This document shows positions 18,411 to 27,466 of a stretch of 64,000 nucleotides of DNA, one piece after another. The notes below the pieces were generated by a model. It was not told where the DNA came from and ran no database searches. It was given only the letters and a program-made list of their open reading frames with translations. Origin of the DNA: Gemmatimonadota bacterium (GTDB taxonomy: Bacteria > Latescibacterota > UBA2968); the NCBI GenBank assembly GCA_009838845.1, contig VXRD01000126.1:1-64000 (forward strand), written 5' to 3'. Each line of letters begins with the position of its first letter. Position 1 is the first letter of the stretch. The position numbers and the translations under genes are program-made.

Positions 18411-18768
18411 CGTCGAGGAGTATGAGGTGTGCGCCGGTATCGCCGAAGATGGGCGTGCGCGTGGGTGCATTCTCCGGAAAAAATTCGGCGTAGGCGTCGT
18501 TGAAGTCCGAAAAAAGAGAGCGGTCCTGGAGGATGGCGGTTACTTTTAGAACGTTGTCGAGCGATGTTCCCGCGTCTTCGAGTATGCCCGCGATATTGGT
18601 GAGTATGCATCGGGTTTGCGTTTTGACATCGTCTCCGACAATTTCATCGGTTTCCGGATCGACCGGGGGTTGGGCAGAGATGAAGATGAGGTCGCCGTAG
18701 ATTATGGCTTGTGAGTAGGGGAATTTGGGGATGTTCCCGCGTGTGCTGGTGAAGGGTTGTTTTTTCAT
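18391..18768 (-). CDS. RidA/YjgF-family reactive imine deaminase
   Basis: A 125-aa RidA-type protein; these trimers hydrolyse reactive enamine/imine intermediates released by PLP enzymes. Core motifs are visible: 'PYSQAIIYGDLIFISAQPPVDPET', 'QTRCILTNIAGILEDAGTSLDNVLKV', and the end 'PTRTPIFGDTGAHLILLDVIAGME'. The canonical substrate-binding Arg of the C-terminal 'R-x-x-(V/x)-x-V' region seems replaced by 'TRTPIFG', so specificity may differ from E. coli RidA. The start at 18768 has AAGGAG six nt upstream; a longer reading to 18819 has none. Convergent with and overlapping pdxA. A deleted copy of this locus lies near 30.05 kb. Confidence 0.85.
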   Translation of the reverse strand: MKKQPFTSTRGNIPKFPYSQAIIYGDLIFISAQPPVDPETDEIVGDDVKTQTRCILTNIAGILEDAGTSLDNVLKVTAILQDRSLFSDFNDAYAEFFPENAPTRTPIFGDTGAHLILLDVIAGME

Positions 18769-18923
18769 TGGGTTCTCCTTTTGGGAATGAATGGTGAGGA
18801 TGTGTAATATAATTCTCAATAAAAAAAATAAAAAGGTTTAGATGTGGGATGGGAGATGATAGGCGGGAACGTTCTGGCGTATTGGTTGGTCTAAGGTTTA
18901 GTGATTAAAAATAGGAATGTGTT

Positions 18924-19403
18924 TTGGATATCTCAACCCAACAATCTCGGCGAGGAGACGCCGACCTGCTTCGGCGTTTTGTTCTCGCTATTTTGATGAT
19001 GGGAATTGTCGGCACGGGAGCCGAGCTTGTTCTCCTTGAGCATATGGAGGATTTCTGGCAGTGGGTTCCTCTCGTGCTCTTTGTGGCGGCACTTCCATGC
19101 GCCGGTTGGCTCTTTATTGCGCCTGGCGTGGCGAGTGTCCGCGTTTTTCAGATTTTGATGGTGCTGTTTGTTGTTTCGGGTTTTGTTGGGCAGTGGCTTC
19201 ACTACAAGGGGAATGTCGAGTTCGAATTGGAGATGTATCCATCTCGTAGCGGGCTTGAGCTCGTTTGGGAAGCTCTGGGCGGTGCCACCCCGTCGCTGGC
19301 ACCAGGTACGATGACACTTCTCGGATTGCTCGGTTTGGTGGTTTGTTTTCGCCACCCAGGCTTGCGGGCTGGTGAAGTGAGAAATTCTCAGGAGGGAACA
19401 TGA
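18924..19403 (+). CDS. Unknown polytopic membrane protein (159 aa)
   Basis: I do not recognise this protein. After a polar N-terminus ('DISTQQSRRGDADLLRR') it has four predicted membrane helices: 'FVLAILMMGIVGTGAELVLL', 'WVPLVLFVAALPCAGWLFI', 'VFQILMVLFVVSGFVGQWL' and 'MTLLGLLGLVVC'. The start is a TTG with GGAA upstream. Its stop overlaps the start of the helix-hairpin-helix lipoprotein gene by 4 bp (ATGA), so the two are translated together and may work together in the envelope. Confidence 0.7.
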   Translation: MDISTQQSRRGDADLLRRFVLAILMMGIVGTGAELVLLEHMEDFWQWVPLVLFVAALPCAGWLFIAPGVASVRVFQILMVLFVVSGFVGQWLHYKGNVEFELEMYPSRSGLELVWEALGGATPSLAPGTMTLLGLLGLVVCFRHPGLRAGEVRNSQEGT

Positions 19404-20095
19404 ATATTTGCGGTAGAAGAGAGAAGTTTACCAATATGGTGGTGTTGCTGGTGTGTTTTGCGATGCTCTGGGGTTGTGGTGGGTCGAACGTGGATGAGAC
19501 ATCTGTCTCCGACGCTCCCACGGAAGAAGCCGTGAGTAGCGCGGTGGTCGTCAATCCAAATCTCGCAGGATCCGATGAACTCGGTGCCCTTCACGGGATG
19601 AGTAAAGAACTCGCTGACGCGATTGTGGCGCAGCGCCCTTTCTTGGGAATGGAAGCATTGCACCCGGTCGTGTCACAGCATCTGGGCCAGGAGGCGGTCG
19701 AGATGCTCTACGTTCAGATGTTCATTCCGCTTAATCTGAATACTGCCAGCGAGGAGGAGATTCTTCTGGTGCCTGGCGTGGGAAAGCGGATGGCGCACGA
19801 GTTTGAGGAGTACCGTCCTTATACGGCTATTGCCCAATGGCGCCGTGAGATGGGTAAATACGTAGATGATACCGAGGTGGCGCGTCTGGAGCAGTATGTT
19901 TTTGTGCCTATCGACTTGAATACGGCTACTGAGGAGGAGATCCTCGCCATTCCCGGTGTGGGAAAGCGGATGGCACACGAGTTTGAGGAGTACCGTCCGT
20001 ATTCGAGTATGGAACAGTTCCGGCGCGAGATTGGCAAGTATGTCGATGATGGCGAGGTGGCGCGTCTGGAGCGGTACGTGGAGATTCGACCTTAG
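19400..20095 (+). CDS. Lipoprotein with tandem helix-hairpin-helix (ComEA-like) repeats
   Basis: A 231-aa exported protein: the signal ends in 'LWGCGG' (lipobox-like), then a Ser/Glu linker. Residues ~52-105 look like a degenerate HhH unit ('NPNLAGSDELGALHGMSKELADAIV'). Two near-identical ~60-residue units follow, each with 'NLNTA(S/T)EEEIL-x-x-PGVGKRMAHEFEEYRPY' and 'REMGKYVDD/REIGKYVDD'. The PGVGKR hairpin is the classic non-specific DNA-binding loop of ComEA and similar proteins. The DNA of the two units (about 19730-19909 and 19910-20089) is also a tandem repeat, so duplication is recent. Surface DNA binding is plausible, but HhH repeats also occur as protein scaffolds. Confidence 0.82.
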   Translation: MNICGRREKFTNMVVLLVCFAMLWGCGGSNVDETSVSDAPTEEAVSSAVVVNPNLAGSDELGALHGMSKELADAIVAQRPFLGMEALHPVVSQHLGQEAVEMLYVQMFIPLNLNTASEEEILLVPGVGKRMAHEFEEYRPYTAIAQWRREMGKYVDDTEVARLEQYVFVPIDLNTATEEEILAIPGVGKRMAHEFEEYRPYSSMEQFRREIGKYVDDGEVARLERYVEIRP

Positions 20096-20168
20096 TGTTT
20101 TTTTCTTCAGATTGCCTATATTGAGCTTGGTTATCTAATGTAGAAGATTTTATGCAATGGAGGTTGTG

Positions 20169-20864
20169 ATGTCTGTTAATCGCCGACGTTTTCTGTGTCA
20201 ATCCGCTGCATTGGGTGCGGCGGTTTTTGTGACGCCAGGGGTTTTTGCCGAGCAACTGACGCTTACACCCCGGCAAACCGAGGGTCCGTTTTATCCGGAT
20301 GAGATGCCGCTGGATGTCGATAATGATCTCGTGATAATCAACGATGCGATTACGCCAGCCGTGGGAGAGATTACGCATTTGACCGGGCGCGTTCTGGATG
20401 TGAATGCCAATCCCGTAAAGAATGCCATAGTGGAGATCTGGCAGGTCGATCGCAATGGGGTTTATATCCATTCTGAGGCTCCGCGGCGCAATAGGCGAGA
20501 TACCAATTTTCAGGGTTTTGGGCGTTTTGAGACGGGATCTACGGGTGAATATCGCTTTCGGACGATTAAGCCCGTGCGGTACGGGGGGTCGCGAACCGCT
20601 CATATTCATTTTGCGATTAATAAAAATGGGCACCGGCTTTTGACGTCGCAGATGTACGTGAAAGACAATCCGGACAATGAGTGGGATTCTATTTTCAGGA
20701 ATACTGGTCGCGCGTCTCACGATTTGCTGTCCGTGCCGTTTAAGCCATTGCCCGGGTCTGAGATTGGCGAATTGACGGCAAATTTTGATATTGTGATTGG
20801 CGAGTCGCCCGAAGACCGGGAAAATGATCGGGGTCGGCGAGGCCGGCGGCGCGGGTGGTGGTAA
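20169..20864 (+). CDS. Intradiol ring-cleavage dioxygenase, Tat-exported
   Basis: A 231-aa protein of the protocatechuate/catechol dioxygenase family, which cleaves catechols with non-haem Fe(III). It begins with a twin-arginine signal ('NRRRFLCQSAALGAAVF...GVFA'), so it is folded before export through Tat (tatA at 54436). The conserved 'TEGPFYPDEMP' opens the domain. Iron ligands are visible as Tyr in 'DRNGVYIH', Tyr in 'VRYGG', and the His pair in 'AHIHFAI'. The tail is Arg/Gly-rich ('RGRRGRRRGWW'). Secreted single-chain members of this family are poorly characterised. I chose the ATG at 20169 with GGAGG upstream over an earlier in-frame ATG at 20157. Confidence 0.87.
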   Translation: MSVNRRRFLCQSAALGAAVFVTPGVFAEQLTLTPRQTEGPFYPDEMPLDVDNDLVIINDAITPAVGEITHLTGRVLDVNANPVKNAIVEIWQVDRNGVYIHSEAPRRNRRDTNFQGFGRFETGSTGEYRFRTIKPVRYGGSRTAHIHFAINKNGHRLLTSQMYVKDNPDNEWDSIFRNTGRASHDLLSVPFKPLPGSEIGELTANFDIVIGESPEDRENDRGRRGRRRGWW

Positions 20865-20941
20865 AAAAAATATGTGTCTTGACGAAATAAGCGCTTTTGG
20901 CTATTTTTTTGTAAACTTTCCAACTTCTGGAGATTTGAGCC

Positions 20942-21295
20942 GTGTTTCGTCGTTTTCCGTACATTCTTATTGTCGCGCTGACGCTCATAGGAATGGTTGC
21001 ACCCTGTCTGTGCTGGGCGCATCAGGTGTCGATGCCAGAGTGTCATGCTGCGGCAGAGATGAAAGATTGCTGTTGTACCAAAGAGGCAGCAGTTGATCAG
21101 GAGATGCCAGCGGGCGACGTGGCTGTTTTGCCCGGTGGATGGCAAAATCCAAAGTTGGATTTGACATGTGTTACATTGTATCCCTCTGTTGTTCTTTCCC
21201 AGAGTAATTTCCTTCCTTTTGTGGTGGATGATCGCCAGAGAGCTTTGCGATCACCGCCCGATCTGTATCTTCTCCACGCTGCATTTCTCATCTGA
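20942..21295 (+). CDS. Small exported Cys/His-rich protein beside the copper efflux genes
   Basis: A 117-aa protein of no family I can name with confidence. A GTG start leads into a signal sequence ('YILIVALTLIGMVAPCLCWA'). The mature part opens with metal-ligand-like residues: 'HQVSMPECHAAAEMKDCCCTKEA'. The rest is plain and ends hydrophobic ('LYLLHAAFLI'). Similar short proteins precede metal-efflux operons in many bacteria (DUF2946-like in style). A periplasmic metal-binding or sensing role is inferred from position and Cys/His content only. The ribosome site (GGAG about 13 nt upstream) is distant, so expression is uncertain. Confidence 0.55.
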   Translation: MFRRFPYILIVALTLIGMVAPCLCWAHQVSMPECHAAAEMKDCCCTKEAAVDQEMPAGDVAVLPGGWQNPKLDLTCVTLYPSVVLSQSNFLPFVVDDRQRALRSPPDLYLLHAAFLI

Positions 21296-21428
21296 TTTTT
21301 CCTTCCTGTGCGTGAATGGCATTTGGGGATAGGTGTGTACAAATCGTTCCCGATTGTCGTTTTTCCTGCTGCATGATGTCTTTTTTGCGGTCGTTTTTCT
21401 CTATTAATAAATTCTCTGGAGGTGGCTT

Positions 21429-22688
21429 GTGTATGCTATCCGAGCCATGATCGGACTATGCCTCATGGGTATATCTTTTTTGCCTGTGCGGGCAGATGAA
21501 CTGGATCTGGATGGGCTGATTCAGGAGGCTGTGGAAAATAATCCCAATTTGTCGGTTCTGCGGGCGCGGTTGGCTGCTTTTGAAGCGAAAATTCCGCAGG
21601 CGGGCGCGCTGGAAGATCCGTCTTTTCGCTTTGAGGTGAGCAATGTGCCGTTGAGCGATTTCAATTTGAGTAGTACGCCGATGAGTGGGAATCAATTTGT
21701 GGTCAGTCAGAAGTTTTCTTTTCCGGGAAAACAGCGGGCGCGCGAGCGATCAGCCCAGTTTGCCTCAGACTCTGTTGCATGGCTGTTGCGTGACCGAGAA
21801 CTGGTAATTGCCAATGCGATTAAGCAGCCTTTTTTTGATCTGGCTTATGTGATCCGTGCTATTGCGATTATGGAAAAGAATCGGGTTTTGTTGCAAGATC
21901 TGGTTCGCATTGCTCGCACGAAATACGCCGTTGGAAAAGGGTTGCAACAGGATGTGTTAAAAGCTCAGGTTTCGCTTTCTGCACTGGATACGGAGTTGAT
22001 TGCTCTTCGGGCTAAAAAGCAATTGGCAGAGACGCGTTTGAATCTGGTGTTGAATCGGTCTCCACAAGGTTCTTTGGGCGCGCCGCCAGATACTATTGGT
22101 CTTTCAGGCGTGCCGCTGACGATTGATGTCTTGCTGGCTCAAGCCGATGAGAGGCACCCATCCCTGAAAGCTATGGATCAATCGATTTTGATGTGGCGAG
22201 CAGAGGTTGAGGTTGCGAGAAGAAATGTTTGGCCGGATATGACGGTGAGTTTGGGTTATCGCCAGCGCGTGTTTGCGGCCAATGATCCGGTGAAAGGAAG
22301 CGATTTTATATCTGTTGGTATAGGTATTCCACTTCCCGTGTTTGGCGGACGCAAGCAACGCCAGCAGATTGCAGAAGCGAGAGCCAATCTGCGAGAGGTT
22401 GAGGCTCAAAAGGCTGCTGAACGCCAGGAGATTCACTACGAGATTCAGCGTCTAATTATTGAGGTCAGACAACACCGGGAAAGTGCCGAGTTGTTTCGCT
22501 CTGCGATGTTGCCTCAGGCAGAGCAGTCGCTGGCGTCGGCATTGTCGGGGTATCGGGTGGATAAGGTGGATTTTTTGACGTTGTTGAATAATCAGGTGAC
22601 GCTATTGAATTTTGAGATCGCACATTATCGACATGTGATTGAGCATGAAAAACGGGTGGCGGATCTGGCGGCGGCGGTGGGGCATTAG
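21429..22688 (+). CDS. TolC-family outer-membrane efflux protein (CusC-like)
   Basis: A 419-aa outer-membrane channel subunit of the tripartite metal efflux pump. A signal peptide ends near 'PVRADE'; the two OEP repeats follow, with 'LIQEAVENNPNLSVLRARLAA' opening the first and 'LLAQADERHPSLKAMDQSI' the second. Long coiled helices, 'GKQRARERSAQFASDS' and 'YAVGKGLQQDVLKAQVSL', are typical of the periplasmic tunnel. 'VFGGRKQRQQIAEARANL' closes the domain. The GTG start at 21429 has GGAGG upstream. There is no lipobox, unlike E. coli CusC. It is followed by the adaptor and pump genes. Confidence 0.9.
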   Translation: MYAIRAMIGLCLMGISFLPVRADELDLDGLIQEAVENNPNLSVLRARLAAFEAKIPQAGALEDPSFRFEVSNVPLSDFNLSSTPMSGNQFVVSQKFSFPGKQRARERSAQFASDSVAWLLRDRELVIANAIKQPFFDLAYVIRAIAIMEKNRVLLQDLVRIARTKYAVGKGLQQDVLKAQVSLSALDTELIALRAKKQLAETRLNLVLNRSPQGSLGAPPDTIGLSGVPLTIDVLLAQADERHPSLKAMDQSILMWRAEVEVARRNVWPDMTVSLGYRQRVFAANDPVKGSDFISVGIGIPLPVFGGRKQRQQIAEARANLREVEAQKAAERQEIHYEIQRLIIEVRQHRESAELFRSAMLPQAEQSLASALSGYRVDKVDFLTLLNNQVTLLNFEIAHYRHVIEHEKRVADLAAAVGH

Positions 22689-22739
22689 GTGCGAGGTAGG
22701 GGCAGGCCTGTGTCTGTCCGTTTAAAAAGGAGTTGAGAG

Positions 22740-24119
22740 ATGAAATATCTCCTTCCAATTCTATCATTGATTGTGGGATTTGTTGGCGGGGTCTGGATTT
22801 CGGGAGATACGCATACAGAGCAGGTGCAGGCGTTGGAAACATATATTTGTCCGATGCATCCGACGGTGGTGTCGGATAAGCCCGGATCTTGTCCAATCTG
22901 CGGTATGGATCTGGTGGAGAAAGAGGTGGATGGTGGGCACAGTCATGAGATGCAGGCGGATCGCGAAACATATATCTGTCCGATGCACCCGACGGTGGTG
23001 TCGGATAAGCCGGGTAGTTGTCCCATTTGTGGTATGGATCTGGTGCAGAAGGAGACTGATGCATCGTCAGTTCAGGATGGAAGCGTGCAGATTGATCCTG
23101 TGACGATTCAGAATATTGGTGTGAAGACGATGGTGGTGGAAAAGCAGCCTTTGAAGCGGACGGTGCGTGCGGTGGGCAGGGTGGATTACGACGAGACGCG
23201 GATTATGGATGTGAATAGTAAGATCGCCGGGTGGGTTGAAGAGTTATATGTGGATTATACCGGTCAGTGGGTGGAAAAGGGGCAGCCTTTGCTGGCGCTT
23301 TATAGCCCTGAACTGGTTGCAGCGCAGGAGGAGTATTTGACGGCTCTGGATTATGCGGAGAGAATGCGCGGTGGTGTGGATCGAGATGTGGCGCAAAGTG
23401 CCGACGATCTGCTCGTTGCTGCGCGGCAAAGGTTGTTGTACTGGGATATTTCGGCGGGGCAGATTGCAGCGTTGGAAAAGACGCGACGGGTTGGGCGGAC
23501 AATGCCCATTCTGGCTCCTCGTTCGGGGATTGTGACGCACAAAGATGTGCTGGAGGGTGCGTATATCGGGTCGGGTCAACATCTGTATCGCATTGCGGAT
23601 CTGTCGGTGGTGTGGATTTATGCAGATGTGTACGAATACGAGATGCCCTGGGTTTCCAAAGGGCAGCGCGCAGAGGTGTCGCTGTCTTATTTGCCGGGTG
23701 AGCAGTTTGAAGGCAAAGTGGATTATATTTTTCCGTTTATGAATGAAAAGACGCGCACGGTGCAGGTGCGGATGGTTTTTGACAATGCAGATGGTGCGCT
23801 TAAACCGGATATGTATGCCGATGTGGTGATTCGCCCCGAGGTGGCGCGTGAGGGTATTGTGATACCCGCTCAGGCGGTGATTCATTCGGGGACGCGCAGG
23901 GTTGTTGTGATGGCCCATGGAGACGGCAGATTTGAGCCGCGTGAGGTTCATATCGGGGTCGAGACTGAGGATGGATATGAGGTGCTGAAGGGGCTAAATC
24001 CGGGAGAGCAGATTGTGACTTCGGCGCAATTTTTGATCGATTCAGAGAGCAATTTGAAGGCTGCACTGGCGGGGATGCAAAGGGATATTGGTGGTCATGG
24101 TGGACATGGTGGACATTGA
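22740..24119 (+). CDS. CusB-like RND adaptor with two heavy-metal-binding domains
   Basis: A 459-aa periplasmic adaptor joining the pump to the outer-membrane channel. After an N-terminal membrane anchor ('YLLPILSLIVGFVGGVWI'), two almost identical ~45-residue domains carry 'TYICPMHPTVVSDKPGSCPI' followed by 'CGMDLV' (residues ~36-66 and ~78-108). This is the YHS-like heavy-metal-binding domain that feeds Cu/Ag to efflux systems. Then come barrel-sandwich, hairpin ('EEYLTALDYAERM') and beta-barrel domains ending in a His-rich tail 'GGHGGHGGH'. Most relatives have one metal domain; duplication is unusual. Start ATG 22740 has AAGGAG upstream. Confidence 0.93.
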   Translation: MKYLLPILSLIVGFVGGVWISGDTHTEQVQALETYICPMHPTVVSDKPGSCPICGMDLVEKEVDGGHSHEMQADRETYICPMHPTVVSDKPGSCPICGMDLVQKETDASSVQDGSVQIDPVTIQNIGVKTMVVEKQPLKRTVRAVGRVDYDETRIMDVNSKIAGWVEELYVDYTGQWVEKGQPLLALYSPELVAAQEEYLTALDYAERMRGGVDRDVAQSADDLLVAARQRLLYWDISAGQIAALEKTRRVGRTMPILAPRSGIVTHKDVLEGAYIGSGQHLYRIADLSVVWIYADVYEYEMPWVSKGQRAEVSLSYLPGEQFEGKVDYIFPFMNEKTRTVQVRMVFDNADGALKPDMYADVVIRPEVAREGIVIPAQAVIHSGTRRVVVMAHGDGRFEPREVHIGVETEDGYEVLKGLNPGEQIVTSAQFLIDSESNLKAALAGMQRDIGGHGGHGGH

Positions 24120-24148
24120 GGTGCGTATTTTGAGGGGGTTGGAACGCG

Positions 24149-27100
24149 ATGCTAAATCGAATTATTGAAGCGAGTGTGAAGAATCGGTTCCTGGTGGTGA
24201 TCGCTACTTTGATGGTGATTGGATGGGGGTTGTATGCGATGCTGAATACGCCACTGGATGCGATTCCCGATTTGTCGGATGTGCAGGTGATCGTGTTTAG
24301 CGAATATTCGGGGCAGGCGCCGCAGGTGGTGGAAGATCAGGTGACGTATCCGCTGACGACGGCGATGTTGTCCGTTCCTTATGCAAAGACGGTGCGGGGA
24401 TATTCGTTTTTTGGCATGTCTTATGTGTATGTGATTTTTGAGGATGGTACGGATATGTACTGGGCGCGCAGTCGGGTGTTAGAGTATCTCAATTCCGCGT
24501 CTGATAGATTGCCGCAAGGGGTGACGCCAAAACTAGGGCCAGATGCGACGGGTGTGGGCTGGGTTTATCAATATACGGTGCTGGATACAACGGGGAGATA
24601 CGATCTTTCAGAATTGCGCTCGATTCAGGATTGGTATTTGCGTTATGAGTTGAGCAGTGTGCAGGGTGTGTCGGAAGTGGCATCTGTGGGTGGATTTGTG
24701 AAGCAGTATCAGGTGGTTGTGGATCCCAATCGCTTGCTGGCATACAATATTCCTTTGCAGAAGGTCCGGATGGCGATTCAGCGCAGCAATAGCGATGTGG
24801 GAGGGCGATTGGTCGAACTGGCAGAGACGGAATTTATGGTGCGTGGGTTGGGGTATATCCAATCTGTGGCGGATATCGAGCAGATTGCCCTGGGCGTGGA
24901 TGAACACGGTACGCCGATTCGCGTAAAAGATGTTGCGACTGTGCAGGTGGGGCCAGAGCTTAGAAGGGGATTGGCCGAATGGAATGGCGAGGGGGAGGTG
25001 GTGGGAGGTATTGTGGTGATGCGGTATGGGGAAAATGCGCTCAAAGTTATTGATCGGGTGAAAGAAAAGATGACGTCGCTCAAACCCGGTCTTCCCGAGG
25101 GTGTGGTGGTGGTCGCCAATTACGATCGCTCGGCGCTTATTCTGCGCGCGGTTGATCATTTGCAAAAAAAGCTGATTGAAGAGATCGCGATCGTGGCGGT
25201 GGTGTGTATCGTTTTTTTGCTCCATTTTCGCAGTGCTTTTGTGGCTGTTTTCACATTGCCGATGGGGATTTTAATTGCGTTTGCCGCGATGTATCACCAG
25301 GGTGTCAATTCGAATATCATGTCTCTTGGGGGTATTGCGATTGCCATTGGGGCGATGGTGGATGCCGCTATTGTGATGATCGAAAATGCCCACAAGCATA
25401 TCGAACGCGATGGCGGGACAAAGTCGCACAGCGAGATGATCATTGCTGCTTCGAAAGAGGTGGGGCCTGCGCTGTTTTTTTCGCTGCTGATTATTACGCT
25501 GTCGTTTTTGCCGGTTTTTGCGCTGGAGGCACAGGAGGGACGATTGTTTAAGCCGCTCGCATATACCAAAACTTATGCTATGGCGGCGGCGGCATTTTTG
25601 GCGATTACGGTTGTGCCGGTGCTGATGACTTTTTTTGTGCGCGGCAAAATTCGGCCTGAGGCGGAGAATCCCATCAGTCGCGCGTTGATTTATCTGTACC
25701 GGCCCGTGATTGATTGGGTGCTGCGACATCGGGTGCTGACTGTGGTGTTGGGCGGGCTGGTGTTGTTTGTGACGGTGTTTCCATTCCGGGATATCGTGGT
25801 GTCGCGTTTTTCAGACCGGCCGCAGAGTTTGACTTATCGGGCACTGGTGAAGTTGGACGCGCTATTTCCTATGGAAAAAATTGGATCGGAATTTATGCCG
25901 CCTCTGTACGAGGGCGATCTGTTGTATATGCCCACGACATTGCCAGGGATATCGATTACGAGGGCGCGGGCACTGTTGCAACAGACGGATAAAATTATCC
26001 GCACTTTCCCGGAAGTTGAACACGTATTTGGCAAAATTGGTCGGGCGGAGACTGCGACAGATCCGGCGCCGTTGTCGATGATTGAGACGACGATTATGCT
26101 CAAGCCCGAGTCCGAGTGGCGAGAAGGCATGACGCCTCAAAAATTAATTCGGGAATTGAACCAGGCGGTGAAATTTCCGGGGTTGACCAATGCGTGGACT
26201 ATGCCGATTAAGACGCGCATCGATATGCTTTCAACGGGTATTAAGACGCCTGTGGGTATCAAGGTCGTGGGAGATGATCTGGAGACCTTGCAGATGTTGG
26301 GCGAGGAAATCGAGACAGTGGTGCGCGATTTGCCGGGTACGCTGAGTGTGTTTGCCGAGCGCGCAGCAGGTGGCAATTATCTGGATTTTGAGATCGATAG
26401 ACAGGCTGCTGCGCGTTATGGGCTGACGGTTGGGGATGTGCAGGATATTATTATGTCGGCATTGGGCGGGATGAATATTACGCATACTGTGGAGGGTTTG
26501 GAGCGCTATCCGGTGAATTTGCGTTATGGGCGAGAGTTGCGCGACAATTTGCCCGCGCTTCGGCGCGTGCTGGTGCCCACGCCGATGGGGGCGCAGATTC
26601 CCATTGGACAGTTGGCCGATCTGCGCATTCGGAAAGGACCGCCGAGCATTAAGAGCGAGAATGCGCGGTTAAATGCGTGGGTCTATGTCGATATTGAAGG
26701 TGTGGATGTGGGAACTTATGTCGCACGGGCACAACAGGCGGTGTTGGAGCAGGTGCAGATGCCACCCGGATACACCGCGATCTGGAGCGGTCAGTATGAA
26801 TATATGTTGCGGGCAGAGAAAAAGCTGAAGGTTGTGGTGCCCGTGACGCTGGCGATCATTTTTGTGCTGTTGTATCTGAATTTTAGAAATGTGACTGAGA
26901 CCGCGATTGTGATGCTTTCTCTGCCCTTTGCTCTGGTCGGTGGGATATGGTTGATGTATATTTTGGATTACGATATGAGTATTGCCGTGGGTGTTGGATT
27001 TATCGCGCTGGCGGGATTGGCTGCCGAGACAGGGGTGGTGATGCTGATTTATCTGGATCAGGCTTATGAGAGTATTAGACGCGAAAAAGGCGATGTTTTG

Positions 27101-27349
27101 ACGCTGGCGGACTTAAATCAGGCGGTGATGTCCGGTGCTGTGGAGCGGGTGCGGCCCAAGTTGATGACGGTGTTTTCAACGATGGTTGGTCTGTTGCCGA
27201 TTATGTGGTCCACAGGCACGGGGTCCGAGGCGATGAAGCGCATTGCAGCGCCTATGGTGGGGGGGATGGTGTCATCGACGATTTTGACACTGCTGGTGAT
27301 TCCGGCGATTTATGCGTTGTGGAAGGAGCGGAATGTATCCGCAGAATGA
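24149..27349 (+). CDS. CusA-like heavy-metal RND efflux pump
   Basis: A 1066-aa inner-membrane RND transporter of the heavy-metal (HME) subfamily, exporting Cu(I)/Ag(I) or related ions. Signature features: 'IPDLSDVQVIVFSEYSGQAPQ' near the N-terminus, 'AIAIGAMVDAAIVMIENAHKH' in TM4, and 'GFIALAGLAAETGVVMLIYLD' in the second half. Met-rich clusters ('MPTTLPGISI', 'SEFMPPLYEGDLLYMP') fit metal-type pumps. Length is normal and both RND repeats are complete. It lies 29 bp after the adaptor gene and ends the core efflux operon. Confidence 0.95.
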   Translation: MLNRIIEASVKNRFLVVIATLMVIGWGLYAMLNTPLDAIPDLSDVQVIVFSEYSGQAPQVVEDQVTYPLTTAMLSVPYAKTVRGYSFFGMSYVYVIFEDGTDMYWARSRVLEYLNSASDRLPQGVTPKLGPDATGVGWVYQYTVLDTTGRYDLSELRSIQDWYLRYELSSVQGVSEVASVGGFVKQYQVVVDPNRLLAYNIPLQKVRMAIQRSNSDVGGRLVELAETEFMVRGLGYIQSVADIEQIALGVDEHGTPIRVKDVATVQVGPELRRGLAEWNGEGEVVGGIVVMRYGENALKVIDRVKEKMTSLKPGLPEGVVVVANYDRSALILRAVDHLQKKLIEEIAIVAVVCIVFLLHFRSAFVAVFTLPMGILIAFAAMYHQGVNSNIMSLGGIAIAIGAMVDAAIVMIENAHKHIERDGGTKSHSEMIIAASKEVGPALFFSLLIITLSFLPVFALEAQEGRLFKPLAYTKTYAMAAAAFLAITVVPVLMTFFVRGKIRPEAENPISRALIYLYRPVIDWVLRHRVLTVVLGGLVLFVTVFPFRDIVVSRFSDRPQSLTYRALVKLDALFPMEKIGSEFMPPLYEGDLLYMPTTLPGISITRARALLQQTDKIIRTFPEVEHVFGKIGRAETATDPAPLSMIETTIMLKPESEWREGMTPQKLIRELNQAVKFPGLTNAWTMPIKTRIDMLSTGIKTPVGIKVVGDDLETLQMLGEEIETVVRDLPGTLSVFAERAAGGNYLDFEIDRQAAARYGLTVGDVQDIIMSALGGMNITHTVEGLERYPVNLRYGRELRDNLPALRRVLVPTPMGAQIPIGQLADLRIRKGPPSIKSENARLNAWVYVDIEGVDVGTYVARAQQAVLEQVQMPPGYTAIWSGQYEYMLRAEKKLKVVVPVTLAIIFVLLYLNFRNVTETAIVMLSLPFALVGGIWLMYILDYDMSIAVGVGFIALAGLAAETGVVMLIYLDQAYESIRREKGDVLTLADLNQAVMSGAVERVRPKLMTVFSTMVGLLPIMWSTGTGSEAMKRIAAPMVGGMVSSTILTLLVIPAIYALWKERNVSAE

Positions 27350-27406
27350 AGGCGAGTAATTCGAGCATGAACGCAGATAGACGCAGATGAAAGGCAAGAC
27401 GTAGGA

Positions 27407-27423
27407 GTGGGTTTTTAACCCAC
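27407..27423 (+). repeat. Short hairpin repeat after the pump gene
   Basis: GTGGGTT (27407-27413) and AACCCAC (27417-27423) pair around TTT with no T-run after. Just upstream (27370-27388) the 9-mer ACGCAGATA or ACGCAGATG occurs twice. This looks like an intergenic repeat remnant rather than a terminator. Confidence 0.45.
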
Positions 27424-27466
27424 CCGATGTAAACCCCAAAGTTATTCATTTATCAGGAGGTGTGTT

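Noticed and set aside
27370-27423. Possible terminator for the CusA-like pump gene
   Set aside because: The hairpin has no T-run and lies within repeat-like sequence; noted as a repeat only.
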